A stretch of 64,000 bases of DNA, from contig JAGTXO010000024.1 in assembly GCA_019448385.1 (NCBI GenBank), positions 40,001 through 104,000 of the forward strand. Reading direction: 5' to 3'. A model generated the notes under the pieces. That model was not told the DNA's origin, ran no database searches, and saw nothing but the letters and a program-made list of their open reading frames with translations. This DNA is from Diacronema lutheri. Lineage: Eukaryota > Haptophyta > Pavlovophyceae > Pavlovales > Pavlovaceae. This document shows, piece after piece, positions 47,901 through 56,537 of this stretch. Positions within the stretch are counted from its first letter, which is position 1. Each line of letters begins with the position of its first letter. The position numbers and the translations under genes were made by a program.

Positions 47901-50900
47901 GTCGCCGAGACGGCGCGTGCGCTGCGAACGGCCGAGGCCGCGGCGCAGACGGCGGCGTCGGCGTCGGCGGCGCAGCCGTCGGCGGCGGCGGCCGCGGGTG
48001 CGGACGCGGACGCGACGGCTGGCCACGCGGCCGCGCGCTGCCTGGACGAGCTCGTTGAGTCGAACGGCGCGCGCGCGGACGTGCCGGACGGCGCCTTCGA
48101 CGCCGCGCTCGCCACGCTGCGCGACTCGGCGCGCGAGTGCCGCCGCTTCTTCGGCCTGCGCGAGACGCGCGCGCTGCTCGCACAGGAGGAGCCCGAGTAC
48201 AGCGCGGCCCGCGCGAGGCTGCGCGCCGCGCTCGACGACGGCACGTGCGACGCGCTGCTGCTCGCGCATGCGCCAGATGAAGGCGCCGACCCGCAGCTGC
48301 TGCTCGTGCTCACCCGCGCGAGCGGCGGGCTCGGCCTGCGCGTGCTCGAGCGCGAGCCGGCGTGCGCGGCGCGAGGCGCGGTGGCGCCGTTGCGCTGGGC
48401 GGAGCAGCTCGCCGAGCGCCACATCGCGCGCGGCCTGACCGTCGAGCGGCTGCAGCGAGCGGAGCGGTCGCGCGCGCACGTGCCGCCCGCCGGTCAGGCG
48501 CGCGTCTGGGCGCTCGCGCTTGCGCAGCACGTGCTGCGCGCGCCGCCGGGCAGTCTGCGCGGCAATGCCGGGTGCGCGTGGCCCAACGAGCGCGCCGTGC
48601 GCGCGGCCGGCGCTCGGCTTGCCGGGCAGCTTCGCGCCGAGCTCGAGCGCGCGCGCGCGGCCGCGCGCGCGGCGGCGGCGGCCGGCGGATCGACCAGCCC
48701 CACACCCGCGCCCGCGGCCGCTGGGGCCGCGGCGCTCGCGCACGCGAGCGCGCCGACGGCCGGCGGCTCGGCCGTGGCCGCCGACGCGCAGCGCACGGCC
48801 GGACCGGCCGGACCGGCCGGCGCGCCCGTGCTCGTGTGCGGCGTGTGCGCCGAGCCGGCCGCCGCGCCGCCGGCCACCGCGCCGCAGCCGGCCGCGCCGC
48901 AGCCGGCCGCGCCGCAGCCGGCGGCGCCCGCTGCCTACCTGCAGCGGCCAAAAGAGCTCGCCGCCACGTACCAAACCCTGCGCCTCCCAGCCGGCGCCTT
49001 CCACGCGCGCAAAAAATACGGTGCGATGCTCTTGCGCGTTGCAGCCGAGGCCGACGAGGCCACGCACGTGGCGTACGCAGTGTTCACCGACCGCACGCAC
49101 ACGTCGCTCCCCGAGTGCGGGCGGTGCGCGCATGGCGGGTGCCAGCCGCGCCGCGCCGACGCGGTGCCCGGCTACCCAACCGACGAGCGGGAGGTGGAGA
49201 ACGTGCTCCGGCAGCTCCAGCTGCCGTCGGGCGCAAGGCGCGGCCACCCGCTCACGGAGGAGCACGCGCGCGAGCGGCAGCGCAACCAGGAGCACATTGA
49301 GCGCGTCCTGCAGGGCGACGCGCCGCCGACGCGCACGAGCCTCGCGCTCAAAGGCTCCATCGGCCACGAGGCGGAGCAGATCTTCACCGCCTTCAAGATG
49401 CACCCGCGCCGCGTCGCGCGCAAGCTGCTGCGCAAGCTGCTCCGCGCGGCCGTCGACGCGGACGAGGCCGCCAAGCCGCGCGGTGGGCGCGCGCCGACCG
49501 CGGAGCGCGACACGGCCGTTGAGGGGCTCTTCGCCAAGCTGTGGGTTGGCGACGCGGGCGGGGCCGTGGAGCAGCTGCCTAACGGGCTCAAGCAGTTCGC
49601 CGACTGGCTCGTGCTGCCTGTCGACTACGCGTCGAACGACGACCCCGCGGTGAGGCACACGACGAACTACTTCCTGACGGTGCGCCTGCGCCGGCCGCGC
49701 GCGCGCGCGCGCGCGCGCGCCGCGCCCGCCCGCCCCGTGCGAGCGGGCGCGCGCGCAGAGGAGGGGGGGGGGGGGTGGGGGGGGGGGGGGGGGGGGGGGG
49801 GGCTGGGCTGGGTGGTGCGTCGCTCGCGCGGCCGCCGCACTCTGCCGCCGCGCCCGGCGCGACATGCGCGCGCGGACGCCCCATCGCCGTGGCGCGCACC
49901 GGGGTGGCTGGGCAGGGCGCCTTCGCACGTGCGGCCGTCCGGCCGTCCGGCCGCGCGTGCGCCGTGGCGGCTGCGGGCGCGGCGCGCGCGGCGCGCGCGA
50001 GGCTGACGGCAGCGCGCGCCGCGCGCGCCGCGCTCGCGCCGCATACGCGCGCGCGCGGGCGCAGCCGGACAGGGTGGAGATGGGCGTTGCGCTGGTCGCG
50101 CGGCTCGGCATGCTCTACACGCACATCACCGGCGAGCCGCCGCCGCACGCGCTCTGCCCCCGGCGGAGCGCGATGCAGCAGCGCTACACCGCGCTGACCG
50201 TGCTCGACTTGTACCTGCTGCTCGACAAGGAGGACAAGGGCTTCGTCGACGACCTGGCGCGCCAGCTGCCGACGGCGGACGGCGGGCCGCACCCGTGCGC
50301 GCGCGTCTCGACGAGCGACCCGCGCATCAAGGATGCGATCTTGGGCCGCTTCTTCGACCTGGACGTGCCCGCGCTTCGCTGGTCGGGCGCGGAGCGGCCT
50401 GACGACCCCGTCACCAAGGAGCAGCGGCGCGGGTGGTCCAGCACCGCCGTGCCGCCCGCGATCGCGTCCGCCGGGCCGCAGCCGGTCGAGCTCGTGCTCA
50501 TCAACGGCGGCGACATCAAAGTGGTCAAGCCGGTGTTCGAGCCGCGGCGGCTCGGCGAGGCGTCGTATCTCACGCGGTGGCGCGATCCGAACGGTCCGGT
50601 CGACGTCGCGACCCCCGCGCAGCTGGCCGACGCGCGCACGCGCCGCGGCCTCTCGCTCGCCGCGATGGACCCGGGCACGGCCGGCGTCGTCTCGTACGCG
50701 GAGGGCGGCTGCGGGCAGAAGCCCGTCTCGGTCACGCTCGGGCAGCGCGAGCGCGCCGCGCGCGCGCGGCACGCGCCCGAGCGCGAGAAGGGCCGTCGCG
50801 CAGCGCACCGGCCGCTCGATGCCGCGGCGGCAGCCGCTGGCGCGCCGTGCGCGCCGGCGACGGCGGCCGCGCTCGAGGCGGCGCTCGGCGCGGAGCACCG

Positions 50901-52296
50901 CGGGCACACCGTGCTCGAGGCCAACGAGCAGGTCAGCTTCACGCGCGCGCACACGCGGGTGCGCACGCAGACGCGGCACGTGCACAACTCGCCCGCGCGG
51001 CTGAGCGCGCGCGGGCTGCGCGGCGGCCTCAACCGGCGCGCGTGCGCGCTCGCGGCGGCGCGGCTCGTGCGCGTGCATGCGACCGAGCGGGGGCTCCAGC
51101 CCGACCAGCTGCTCGTCGTGTGCGGCGACTGGCTGCTCCGGTCGCGCGGCGGCGGCGGCCGTGTGCGCGGCAAGCCGCCCGCGCTCGGCGAGGGCCTGCT
51201 CCGCGCGCTGCGCCGGCGCGGCGTCGCGGCGACGCTCGTGCCCGAGCCGCTGAGCTCCAAGTGCTGCTCGGAGCTGCGCGAGGTGAAGCGGGGCACGCCC
51301 GCTCCGAGCGCGGCGCCTGCCGCGGACGCCGCCGGCGCGCCCGCGGCGGCGGCGGCGGCTGGCCCGGCCGCGGCTGGCGGGCCGCCGCCGGTGCAGCGCT
51401 GCGCCGGCACGCTGCAGCCGTACGCGCGCACGGCGGCGGGCGGTCGCGGCGCGTGGCGGGCGGCGCGGTGCGACACGTGCGGCATGCTCTTCCACCGCGA
51501 CTGGACGGCAGCGCGCAACATCTACCACGACGTGCTCGACATGGTCGCCGACCACCTCGGCATGCGTGAGCGCATCACGTCCAAGCGCGGCCGCTTCGAG
51601 CGCGTCAAGCAAGGCTGGGCGCGCGCGCTCCGCACGCACAAGGAGCACAAGGAGGACGAGGAGGGCGCCGATGAGGCCGGCACGGCAGGCGACGGCGGCA
51701 GCGGCGGCGACGGGCTCGGCGCGCGCGGCGCGCGCGTCGCGCGCGGCGGGCGCGGCGGGCGCGGCGGGCGCGGCGGGCGCGGCCGTGGCGCGCGCACGGC
51801 TGGCGGCGCAGCAGCCGCCGCTGCCGCCACCGCCGGCACAGCCGCGCCCGGCGCCGGCGCTGGTGCTGGCGGCTCACGGCGCGATGGCCGTGGCGCGCGC
51901 CGCCGTGGCGCCAGCCGCGGCGCTCCGGGCGGCGGCGCGAGCGGCGCGAGCTCGCCGACGCGCGGGGCCACGCCGACGGCCAAGCGCCTCCGCTGGGCCA
52001 GCGCCGCGGCCGCGAGTGGCGCAGCGCCCGGTCGGCCGGCTGCAGCCACACGGCGGGGCGGCTCGGCCAGCCCGAGCACGCGCGCCGCGCCGCCGGGGCC
52101 GAAGCGGGCCCGGCCGAGCCGCAGCAGCGCGCATGACGCCGCCGCCGCCGCGCGCACCCGCGCGGGCACGCCCACGGACGAGGCGGCGCAACTCGGCCGC
52201 AGTGCGGCCGCCGCGCGTCCGATGCCCGCGCAGCGCGCGGCAAGCAGCGCGGCGGCGGTGGGCGGGCCGCCGCGCTGCCGCAGCACACACAGCTGA
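42833..52296 (+). CDS. Giant protein with a PD-(D/E)XK nuclease motif set and a C-terminal Fanzor (TnpB-like) RuvC nuclease
   Basis: Start MVYPPPREG at 42833; about 3000 residues if read through. The N-terminus has RGG/RGRGGG repeats. At 45180-45800 lies a PD-(D/E)XK-like block: GSMDALLFVE (45595-45625, acidic residue), PVEVKNVSF (45656-45680, E-x-K) and WNSQLQFYIFLHKA (45738-45780, as in YqaJ-type exonucleases). The reading frame changes near 45.7 kb without room for an intron. A second long frame runs to 49679. An intron 49680-50064 (GTGCGC to GCAG) joins it in phase to PDRVEMGVALVARLGMLYTH. The C-terminal part is Fanzor1-like: RuvC-I LAAMDPGTAGVVS (50660-50700), LLVVCGDWLLRS (51110-51145), VPEPLSSKCC (51241-51270, alternative Glu), a zinc ribbon (Cys pair, then CDTC) and RuvC-III HRDWTAARNI (51493-51522). 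The tail is RGG- and Ala-rich. It is probably RNA-guided by analogy with Fanzor. Catalytic residues look intact. Confidence 0.7.
49763..49802 (+). repeat. G tract of about 39 (one T) in the intron of the Fanzor gene
   Basis: An almost pure G run within intron 49680-50064, preceded by a CG-dinucleotide run at 49697-49722. On the coding strand it could form G-quadruplexes in the pre-mRNA. Confidence 0.9.
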
Positions 52297-52342
52297 GCAC
52301 GAAGCTTTACGCGATCTTCAGCCTCAGCAAGGCCGCTTGTCG

Positions 52343-52386
52343 GCTTGGAGGACCCGGAAGGGCCCTATATACTCCGTACATTGGTG
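52343..52386. repeat. Candidate right terminal inverted repeat
   Basis: GACCCGGA (52351-52358), GCCCTATATA (52362-52371) and TTGGTG (52381-52386) are the reverse complement of the ordered blocks at 40618-40662. It begins 46 bp after the Fanzor stop codon. Confidence 0.45.
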
Positions 52387-52608
52387 GCCGCCTCGTGACA
52401 CTGACAGGAGCAGAGAGGCAAATCATGCAGGGCCAGCCGCAGGCGGTGCGCGTCACGGTGGCGCTGCCGCATGCACATGCAAGAACGGGAGAGGTGCGGT
52501 GAGGATGGTGTGCAGTGCAGTGCGCGTGTGCAGGTACGCGTGCGCGTGCCACTCGTCTGCCGCTCGGCATGGCCCATAACGCACGGACGGAGGCGGGGTG
52601 CGCCGAGC
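52387..52608. other. Spacer between the element and the next gene
   Basis: 222 bp to the stop of the minus-strand gene at 52609. It is rich in short GT/GC alternations (gtgcgcgtgtgcaggtacg and similar). No gene is seen. Confidence 0.5.
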
Positions 52609-54066
52609 TCACAGGTCGACACGTGCGTGCGCCGCGTGCGGCGGGCTGGCGTTGGGCGGTACGCTGTGCGCAGCCTTGAGTGGGCTGCCGCCAAGCTCGC
52701 CCTGCTCGCCCTTTGTGCGCATCGCGTCCATCGAATCGTGGCCAAAGACGGCGCTCGCCAGCTCGAAGAGACCGGACGAGCCGAGGCGCTGCAACGCCGA
52801 GAGCGTCGAGCCCGAGTTTGCGCGCTCGCCGAGGAATGGAGGGGACGATGCGCCGCCGCCGCCGCCGCCGCTGCCCGCCCGCGCCTGCGGCGGCGAGGGC
52901 GACGCGCCGTCCCCTCTCCGCGCGCGTGGCACTGGGCTGACGCTCACGCGCGTGAGGTCGCCCGCGAGGTCGGCCATCCGCTCGGCGCCGACGGGCTCGG
53001 CGCCGGCGCGCGCCCGGTTCTTCTTGAGCGACGGGCGCATCCGCTCCATCCAGCTCGGCCCGGCTGCGCGCGGCGACGCCTCAGCGGGCGCCATGCTGCA
53101 CTGCGGCTGTGCAGGCGCGCGCGGCGCAGCTGCGCCGCCGGGCCGGTGCGCGTGTGGCGACGGCGCGGGCGAAGCGCGCTCGATGGCCGAGTTGGAGGTG
53201 GGCTTGCGCTTCATCAGCGCGGCGGCCTGCTCGGGGATGCGCAGCTGACTCGCGCGCGGCGGCGGCGGCGGCTCGCGCGGTGCGGGCGGCTGCGCGCACG
53301 GCGGCTCTGGCACCGACGACCAACGCGCGCCCGTCCCGCGCGCGGCAGGCGCGGCGGGCGCGGCCTTGTGCGCGTCGAGCCTGGACGCGCTGCTCGGCTT
53401 GGTGCGCACGGCAATCACCGGCGTGATCAGCGTCGCGACGCGGTACGGGCAGCTCGGATCGAGCGCGGACACCTTGAGCCGGTAGGCGCCACCCTTCTTC
53501 ATCCACGCGAGCCGTCCAAGGTTGAGCCCGCGAAAGTGCGCGACGCCGCCGCGCATGATGACCTCCGTCTCGCCAAAGAGGATCTGCGACACGTCGTCGT
53601 CCGATTGCGCTTGGCACAGCGTACAGACCAGCTTGGTCGCCGGCAGGCCGGCGGTGGCGGCGCCGTCGTCAGCAAAGCCGACCGAGAACGGCGGCACGGC
53701 GCGGCCAAAGAGCATCTCGTGCGGCGGCGGCGCGAGGAAGACGATGCCATACTCAGGACGCAGATCGGCCGCAGCGCCGGACAGCGCCGGCGGCGCGCCG
53801 GCGCGCTGCGAGCCGCGCGGCGCCTTGCGCAGCATGGCCATGAAGTCGGCGCGGATGGACGCAAACTCGGAGCGCAGCTGCTGCACCTGGCCTTTGATCG
53901 CCGTCACGTCCTTGGACGGCGCGGTGAGTCCGGGCTCGGCCATCACCTCGCGCACCATCTCGCGCATCTCCGCCTCGCCCACAGCCGCTGGCTGCACCAC
54001 CGCCGGGGCGGGGGCGCCGTGGTGCAACATTTTGGCACCGCCAGTTGCACGGGAAAGCGCGGCCAT
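52609..54066 (-). CDS. Protein of unknown function with a beta-sandwich-like domain and a disordered tail
   Basis: An intronless protein of 485 residues; the start MAALSRATGGAKML at 54066 is assumed. A short coiled coil (VTAIKGQVQQLRSEFASIRA, about residues 60-80) precedes one folded-looking domain (about 100-215): LRPEYGIVFLAPPPHEMLFG, VPPFSVGFADDGAATAGLPA, KLVCTLCQAQSDDDVSQILF, IMRGGVAHFRGLNLGRLAWM, KKGGAYRLKVSALDPSCPYR and VATLITPVIAVRTKPSS. The pattern of alternating strands with a final VRTKP resembles immunoglobulin-like DNA- or protein-binding sandwiches, but I cannot name the family. The remaining 270 residues are Pro/Ala/Ser-rich and disordered. Its ATG is only 28 bp from the opposite-strand ATG of the PPR gene, so the true start may lie further in. 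Confidence 0.65.
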   Translation of the reverse strand: MAALSRATGGAKMLHHGAPAPAVVQPAAVGEAEMREMVREVMAEPGLTAPSKDVTAIKGQVQQLRSEFASIRADFMAMLRKAPRGSQRAGAPPALSGAAADLRPEYGIVFLAPPPHEMLFGRAVPPFSVGFADDGAATAGLPATKLVCTLCQAQSDDDVSQILFGETEVIMRGGVAHFRGLNLGRLAWMKKGGAYRLKVSALDPSCPYRVATLITPVIAVRTKPSSASRLDAHKAAPAAPAARGTGARWSSVPEPPCAQPPAPREPPPPPRASQLRIPEQAAALMKRKPTSNSAIERASPAPSPHAHRPGGAAAPRAPAQPQCSMAPAEASPRAAGPSWMERMRPSLKKNRARAGAEPVGAERMADLAGDLTRVSVSPVPRARRGDGASPSPPQARAGSGGGGGGASSPPFLGERANSGSTLSALQRLGSSGLFELASAVFGHDSMDAMRTKGEQGELGGSPLKAAHSVPPNASPPHAAHARVDL

Positions 54067-54094
54067 ATTTCTTTGCGCGGCACCGCCATTAATA

Positions 54095-56365
54095 ATGGCC
54101 GCGTCGACGGAGAGAGCTGAGGCCAAACTCGCCAGACTCTCAGCGAAGCTCGAGGCGTTGACGGGGCCGGAGGACAAGCGCGTGCGCAAGCGCGTGTTCG
54201 CTGCGATCGGCAAGCTGAACAAGGAGCTTGCTGTTCCGCCCGCGCCCCACGCACCGTCATTCGCGCCCGCGGCGCGCGCCGACGAGCCGCGCGCCGCCAA
54301 GCGCCAGCGGCGCGCCGAGCCAGCGGCGGCGGCACAGGCGGCGGCGGCGGCACAAGTGGTGCCGGCGGTGGCGCATGCACCACACGCGTTGGAGCGCGCG
54401 CCGAAGGTCGCCGCGCTTGCCGGACGCCGCGCCGACAACCGCCGTCTCAACCACGAGATCGCGGCGCTCGCGAAGCGCAAGCAGCTCGGCCGCGCCGAGG
54501 AGCTCTTCGCGCGCGCGCTCGCGCAGGGGCTCGCCGACGTGCACACGCACACCAACATGATCAACGCGGCGGTGCGCTGCGCCCAGCTCGAGCGCGCTGA
54601 GAAGCTCCTCGCGCGGATGGAGGCGGGCGACGGCCCCGCGCCAAACGTGGTCGCGTACACGGCGATGCTCAAGGGCTACGCGGCGGCGGGCCGGATGCGC
54701 GCGGCGCAGGCGCTGCTCGTGCGCATGGCGCGCCCGCGAGTGGATGCGGGCAGGCCCGTGCTGCCCAACCTGCGCACGGTGCACACGCTGCTTCGCGGGT
54801 GCGTGCGAACGGGCGACGTGCGGCTTGCCGAGTGGGCGGTGAGCCGGATGGGCGCCGAATGGGCGTGCGCGCCCGACGCGTGCGCGTACGAGGCGCTCGC
54901 GCTCCTGCTCTGCCAGTCGCTACGCGTCCGGCGCGTGCGCGCATTGCTCGACTCGCTCCGCTCGCAGTGCACCCTCGACCACGCGCCTGATGACGCGCGC
55001 GTGCCCGCCGTCCACCCGTGCCGCAACGCCGCCATCCTGCTCGCGCTCGCGCGCGCGCACGCGCTGCTCGCGCAGTGGGCCCGCGCGGCCGACGCGCTCG
55101 CGAGCGCGCAGGACGCGCTCGACGGCGCGCACTCCGTGGCCGCGCTGGTGCGCCAGCGCGACGCCGAGGCTGCGCGGGACGGCGGCGTCGGCCGCCACGG
55201 CGCGCGCGCGCGCGTGCACTTGAGCGCGCGCTCTGTGCTCGCCTTTCTCGAGCACCGGCGCGCGGAGCAGGTGCGCGAGTTGCGCGAGCTCGAGGTCGCC
55301 GTGCGCGACGGCGCGGCGCGCGCCGCCGACGCGCCCGCGAGCGCCGCGCTCGCTCGCGCGTTTGCGCGGCTGCTCGTCATACCGCCGGAGGTGCCGCGCG
55401 CAAACTTGGCGCGTGCGCTGTGCGCGGCGAGTGTGCAGGCCGCGCGCGAGGCCTTTGGCCTGCAGGCGTTCGCAACGCACGCGGCCAAGCAGCCGGGCGG
55501 CGTGCCCGCGCGCGAGCTGCTCGCGCGGCTGCGCGCGCGTCTCGGCCTCTCCTTCTCCGACGGGGGCGGCGCGCGGCTGCGCATCGCGAGCCTCTTCGCC
55601 GAGGAGGGCGAGGACGGCGCGGAGGCGGCCGGCATCGCGGCCGGCATCGCACCGGGCGTCGCGGGCATCGCGGGCGCCGCGCGCCGCGCGCGCGTCCACG
55701 TGGAGTTGTGCTGCGGCGGCGGCGAGTGGCTTGTGCAGCAGGCGGCGCATGACGCGCGAGCGGGCGCGCGCGTGCTGTGGGCGGGCGTCGAGTTGCGCGC
55801 CGACCGCGCGGCGCAGGCGTTCTCGCGCGCGGCGCTCGCGCGCCTGGACAACTGCGCGGTGCTTTGCGCCGACGCCGCCGAGCTCTTCGCCACGCGGCTA
55901 CAGCCCGGCGCCATCGACGCGGTGTGTGTCAACCACCCGCAGCCGCCCGAGTGGAGCGGGGGCGCGGCCGACTCGGAGGGCGAGCACCTCCTCACGCACG
56001 CCTTTTTCTCGCACGTGCACGCCGCGCTCCGGCCGGGCGGGAGCCTCACGATTGTCACGGACAATGTGCGTTACGGCCGCTCGCTCGCGAGCGCGCTGTG
56101 CGCATTCGATCGGCCGCCACTCGTCTTCGCGCCACTCGCGGTTGGTGTGCGCGAAGACGAGGACGGTGGCGAGGACGAGCGCGACGCGCACGGCAGCGGC
56201 GGCGAGCATCGGCTCGCGCCGGGCGAGCAGGGCCGCGTGCCGCTGCACGAGGGCGTGCCTCCCGAGGCGTGCGGGTACACGGTGCGCGCGTCGTCCTACT
56301 TTGACCGGCTGTGGGCGCACGGGAAGCGCACGCGCCGCTTTTTCGTCGCTGTCCGCCGGGCCTGA
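54095..56365 (+). CDS. PPR protein fused to a TrmB-type tRNA (guanine-N7) methyltransferase domain
   Basis: An intronless protein of 756 residues. A basic N-terminus precedes pentatricopeptide repeats at about 115-330: RRLNHEIAALAKRKQLGRAE, DVHTHTNMINAAVRCAQLER, NVVAYTAMLKGYAAAGRMRA, NLRTVHTLLRGCVRTGDVRL and DACAYEALALLLCQSLRVRR. The last 235 residues follow TrmB: HVELCCGGGEWLVQQAAHDA (SAM loop), WAGVELRADRAAQAF, NCAVLCADAAELFA, DAVCVNHPQPPEW (in place of the usual PDPWPKKRH), LLTHAFFSHVHAALRPGGSL, TIVTDNVRYGRSLASAL and RTRRFFVAVRR. TrmB makes m7G46 in tRNA, and PPRs bind organelle RNA in a sequence-specific way. An organelle tRNA or RNA m7G methyltransferase guided by its own PPR tract is a reasonable inference. 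The PDPWP change lies near the tRNA/SAM site, so activity is uncertain. Confidence 0.85.
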   Translation: MAASTERAEAKLARLSAKLEALTGPEDKRVRKRVFAAIGKLNKELAVPPAPHAPSFAPAARADEPRAAKRQRRAEPAAAAQAAAAAQVVPAVAHAPHALERAPKVAALAGRRADNRRLNHEIAALAKRKQLGRAEELFARALAQGLADVHTHTNMINAAVRCAQLERAEKLLARMEAGDGPAPNVVAYTAMLKGYAAAGRMRAAQALLVRMARPRVDAGRPVLPNLRTVHTLLRGCVRTGDVRLAEWAVSRMGAEWACAPDACAYEALALLLCQSLRVRRVRALLDSLRSQCTLDHAPDDARVPAVHPCRNAAILLALARAHALLAQWARAADALASAQDALDGAHSVAALVRQRDAEAARDGGVGRHGARARVHLSARSVLAFLEHRRAEQVRELRELEVAVRDGAARAADAPASAALARAFARLLVIPPEVPRANLARALCAASVQAAREAFGLQAFATHAAKQPGGVPARELLARLRARLGLSFSDGGGARLRIASLFAEEGEDGAEAAGIAAGIAPGVAGIAGAARRARVHVELCCGGGEWLVQQAAHDARAGARVLWAGVELRADRAAQAFSRAALARLDNCAVLCADAAELFATRLQPGAIDAVCVNHPQPPEWSGGAADSEGEHLLTHAFFSHVHAALRPGGSLTIVTDNVRYGRSLASALCAFDRPPLVFAPLAVGVREDEDGGEDERDAHGSGGEHRLAPGEQGRVPLHEGVPPEACGYTVRASSYFDRLWAHGKRTRRFFVAVRRA

Positions 56366-56480
56366 CGAGCGGACCGCAGCGACACGGCCATGCGACGAGG
56401 CCGCGGCGCGTTCCCTCGCCACGGCCTTGCGCTCGCGAGCGCGCTGTGCAGCCGACCGCCGACGTGCCGCGAACTGCGTC

Positions 56481-56501
56481 TCAAAAATCAAAAATCAAAA
56501 A
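56481..56501 (+). repeat. Three tandem TCAAAAA heptamers upstream of the M48 protease gene
   Basis: AT-rich microrepeat ending 36 bp before the ATG at 56538, in a GC-rich setting. It probably lies in the promoter. Confidence 0.75.
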
Positions 56502-56537
56502 TCCTTGACTGATCTTAGAACTTGAGAAGCCATCGCG

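Larger units (their letters stand above)
40618..52386 (+). mobile_element. Candidate 11.8-kb Fanzor-bearing DNA element
   Basis: The segment is bounded by the two imperfect inverted repeats and filled by one degraded minus-strand gene (40985-42460) and one giant plus-strand nuclease gene (42833-52296). Fanzor proteins are eukaryotic relatives of the IS200/IS605 and IS607 protein TnpB and are known to ride in DNA transposons. I see no transposase, capsid or other viral hallmark. No target-site duplication is visible next to the repeats, so the exact ends remain uncertain. Confidence 0.45.

Noticed and set aside
45666-50111. 1481-codon open frame on the minus strand
   Set aside because: It reads through the plus-strand intron and G tract, is compositionally extreme and has no recognisable domain; it is a shadow of the coding strand.
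40618-52386. Endogenous virus or Polinton-like element
   Set aside because: No capsid, packaging ATPase, protein-primed polymerase, integrase or reverse transcriptase motif is visible. Fanzor plus inverted ends fits a DNA transposon better.
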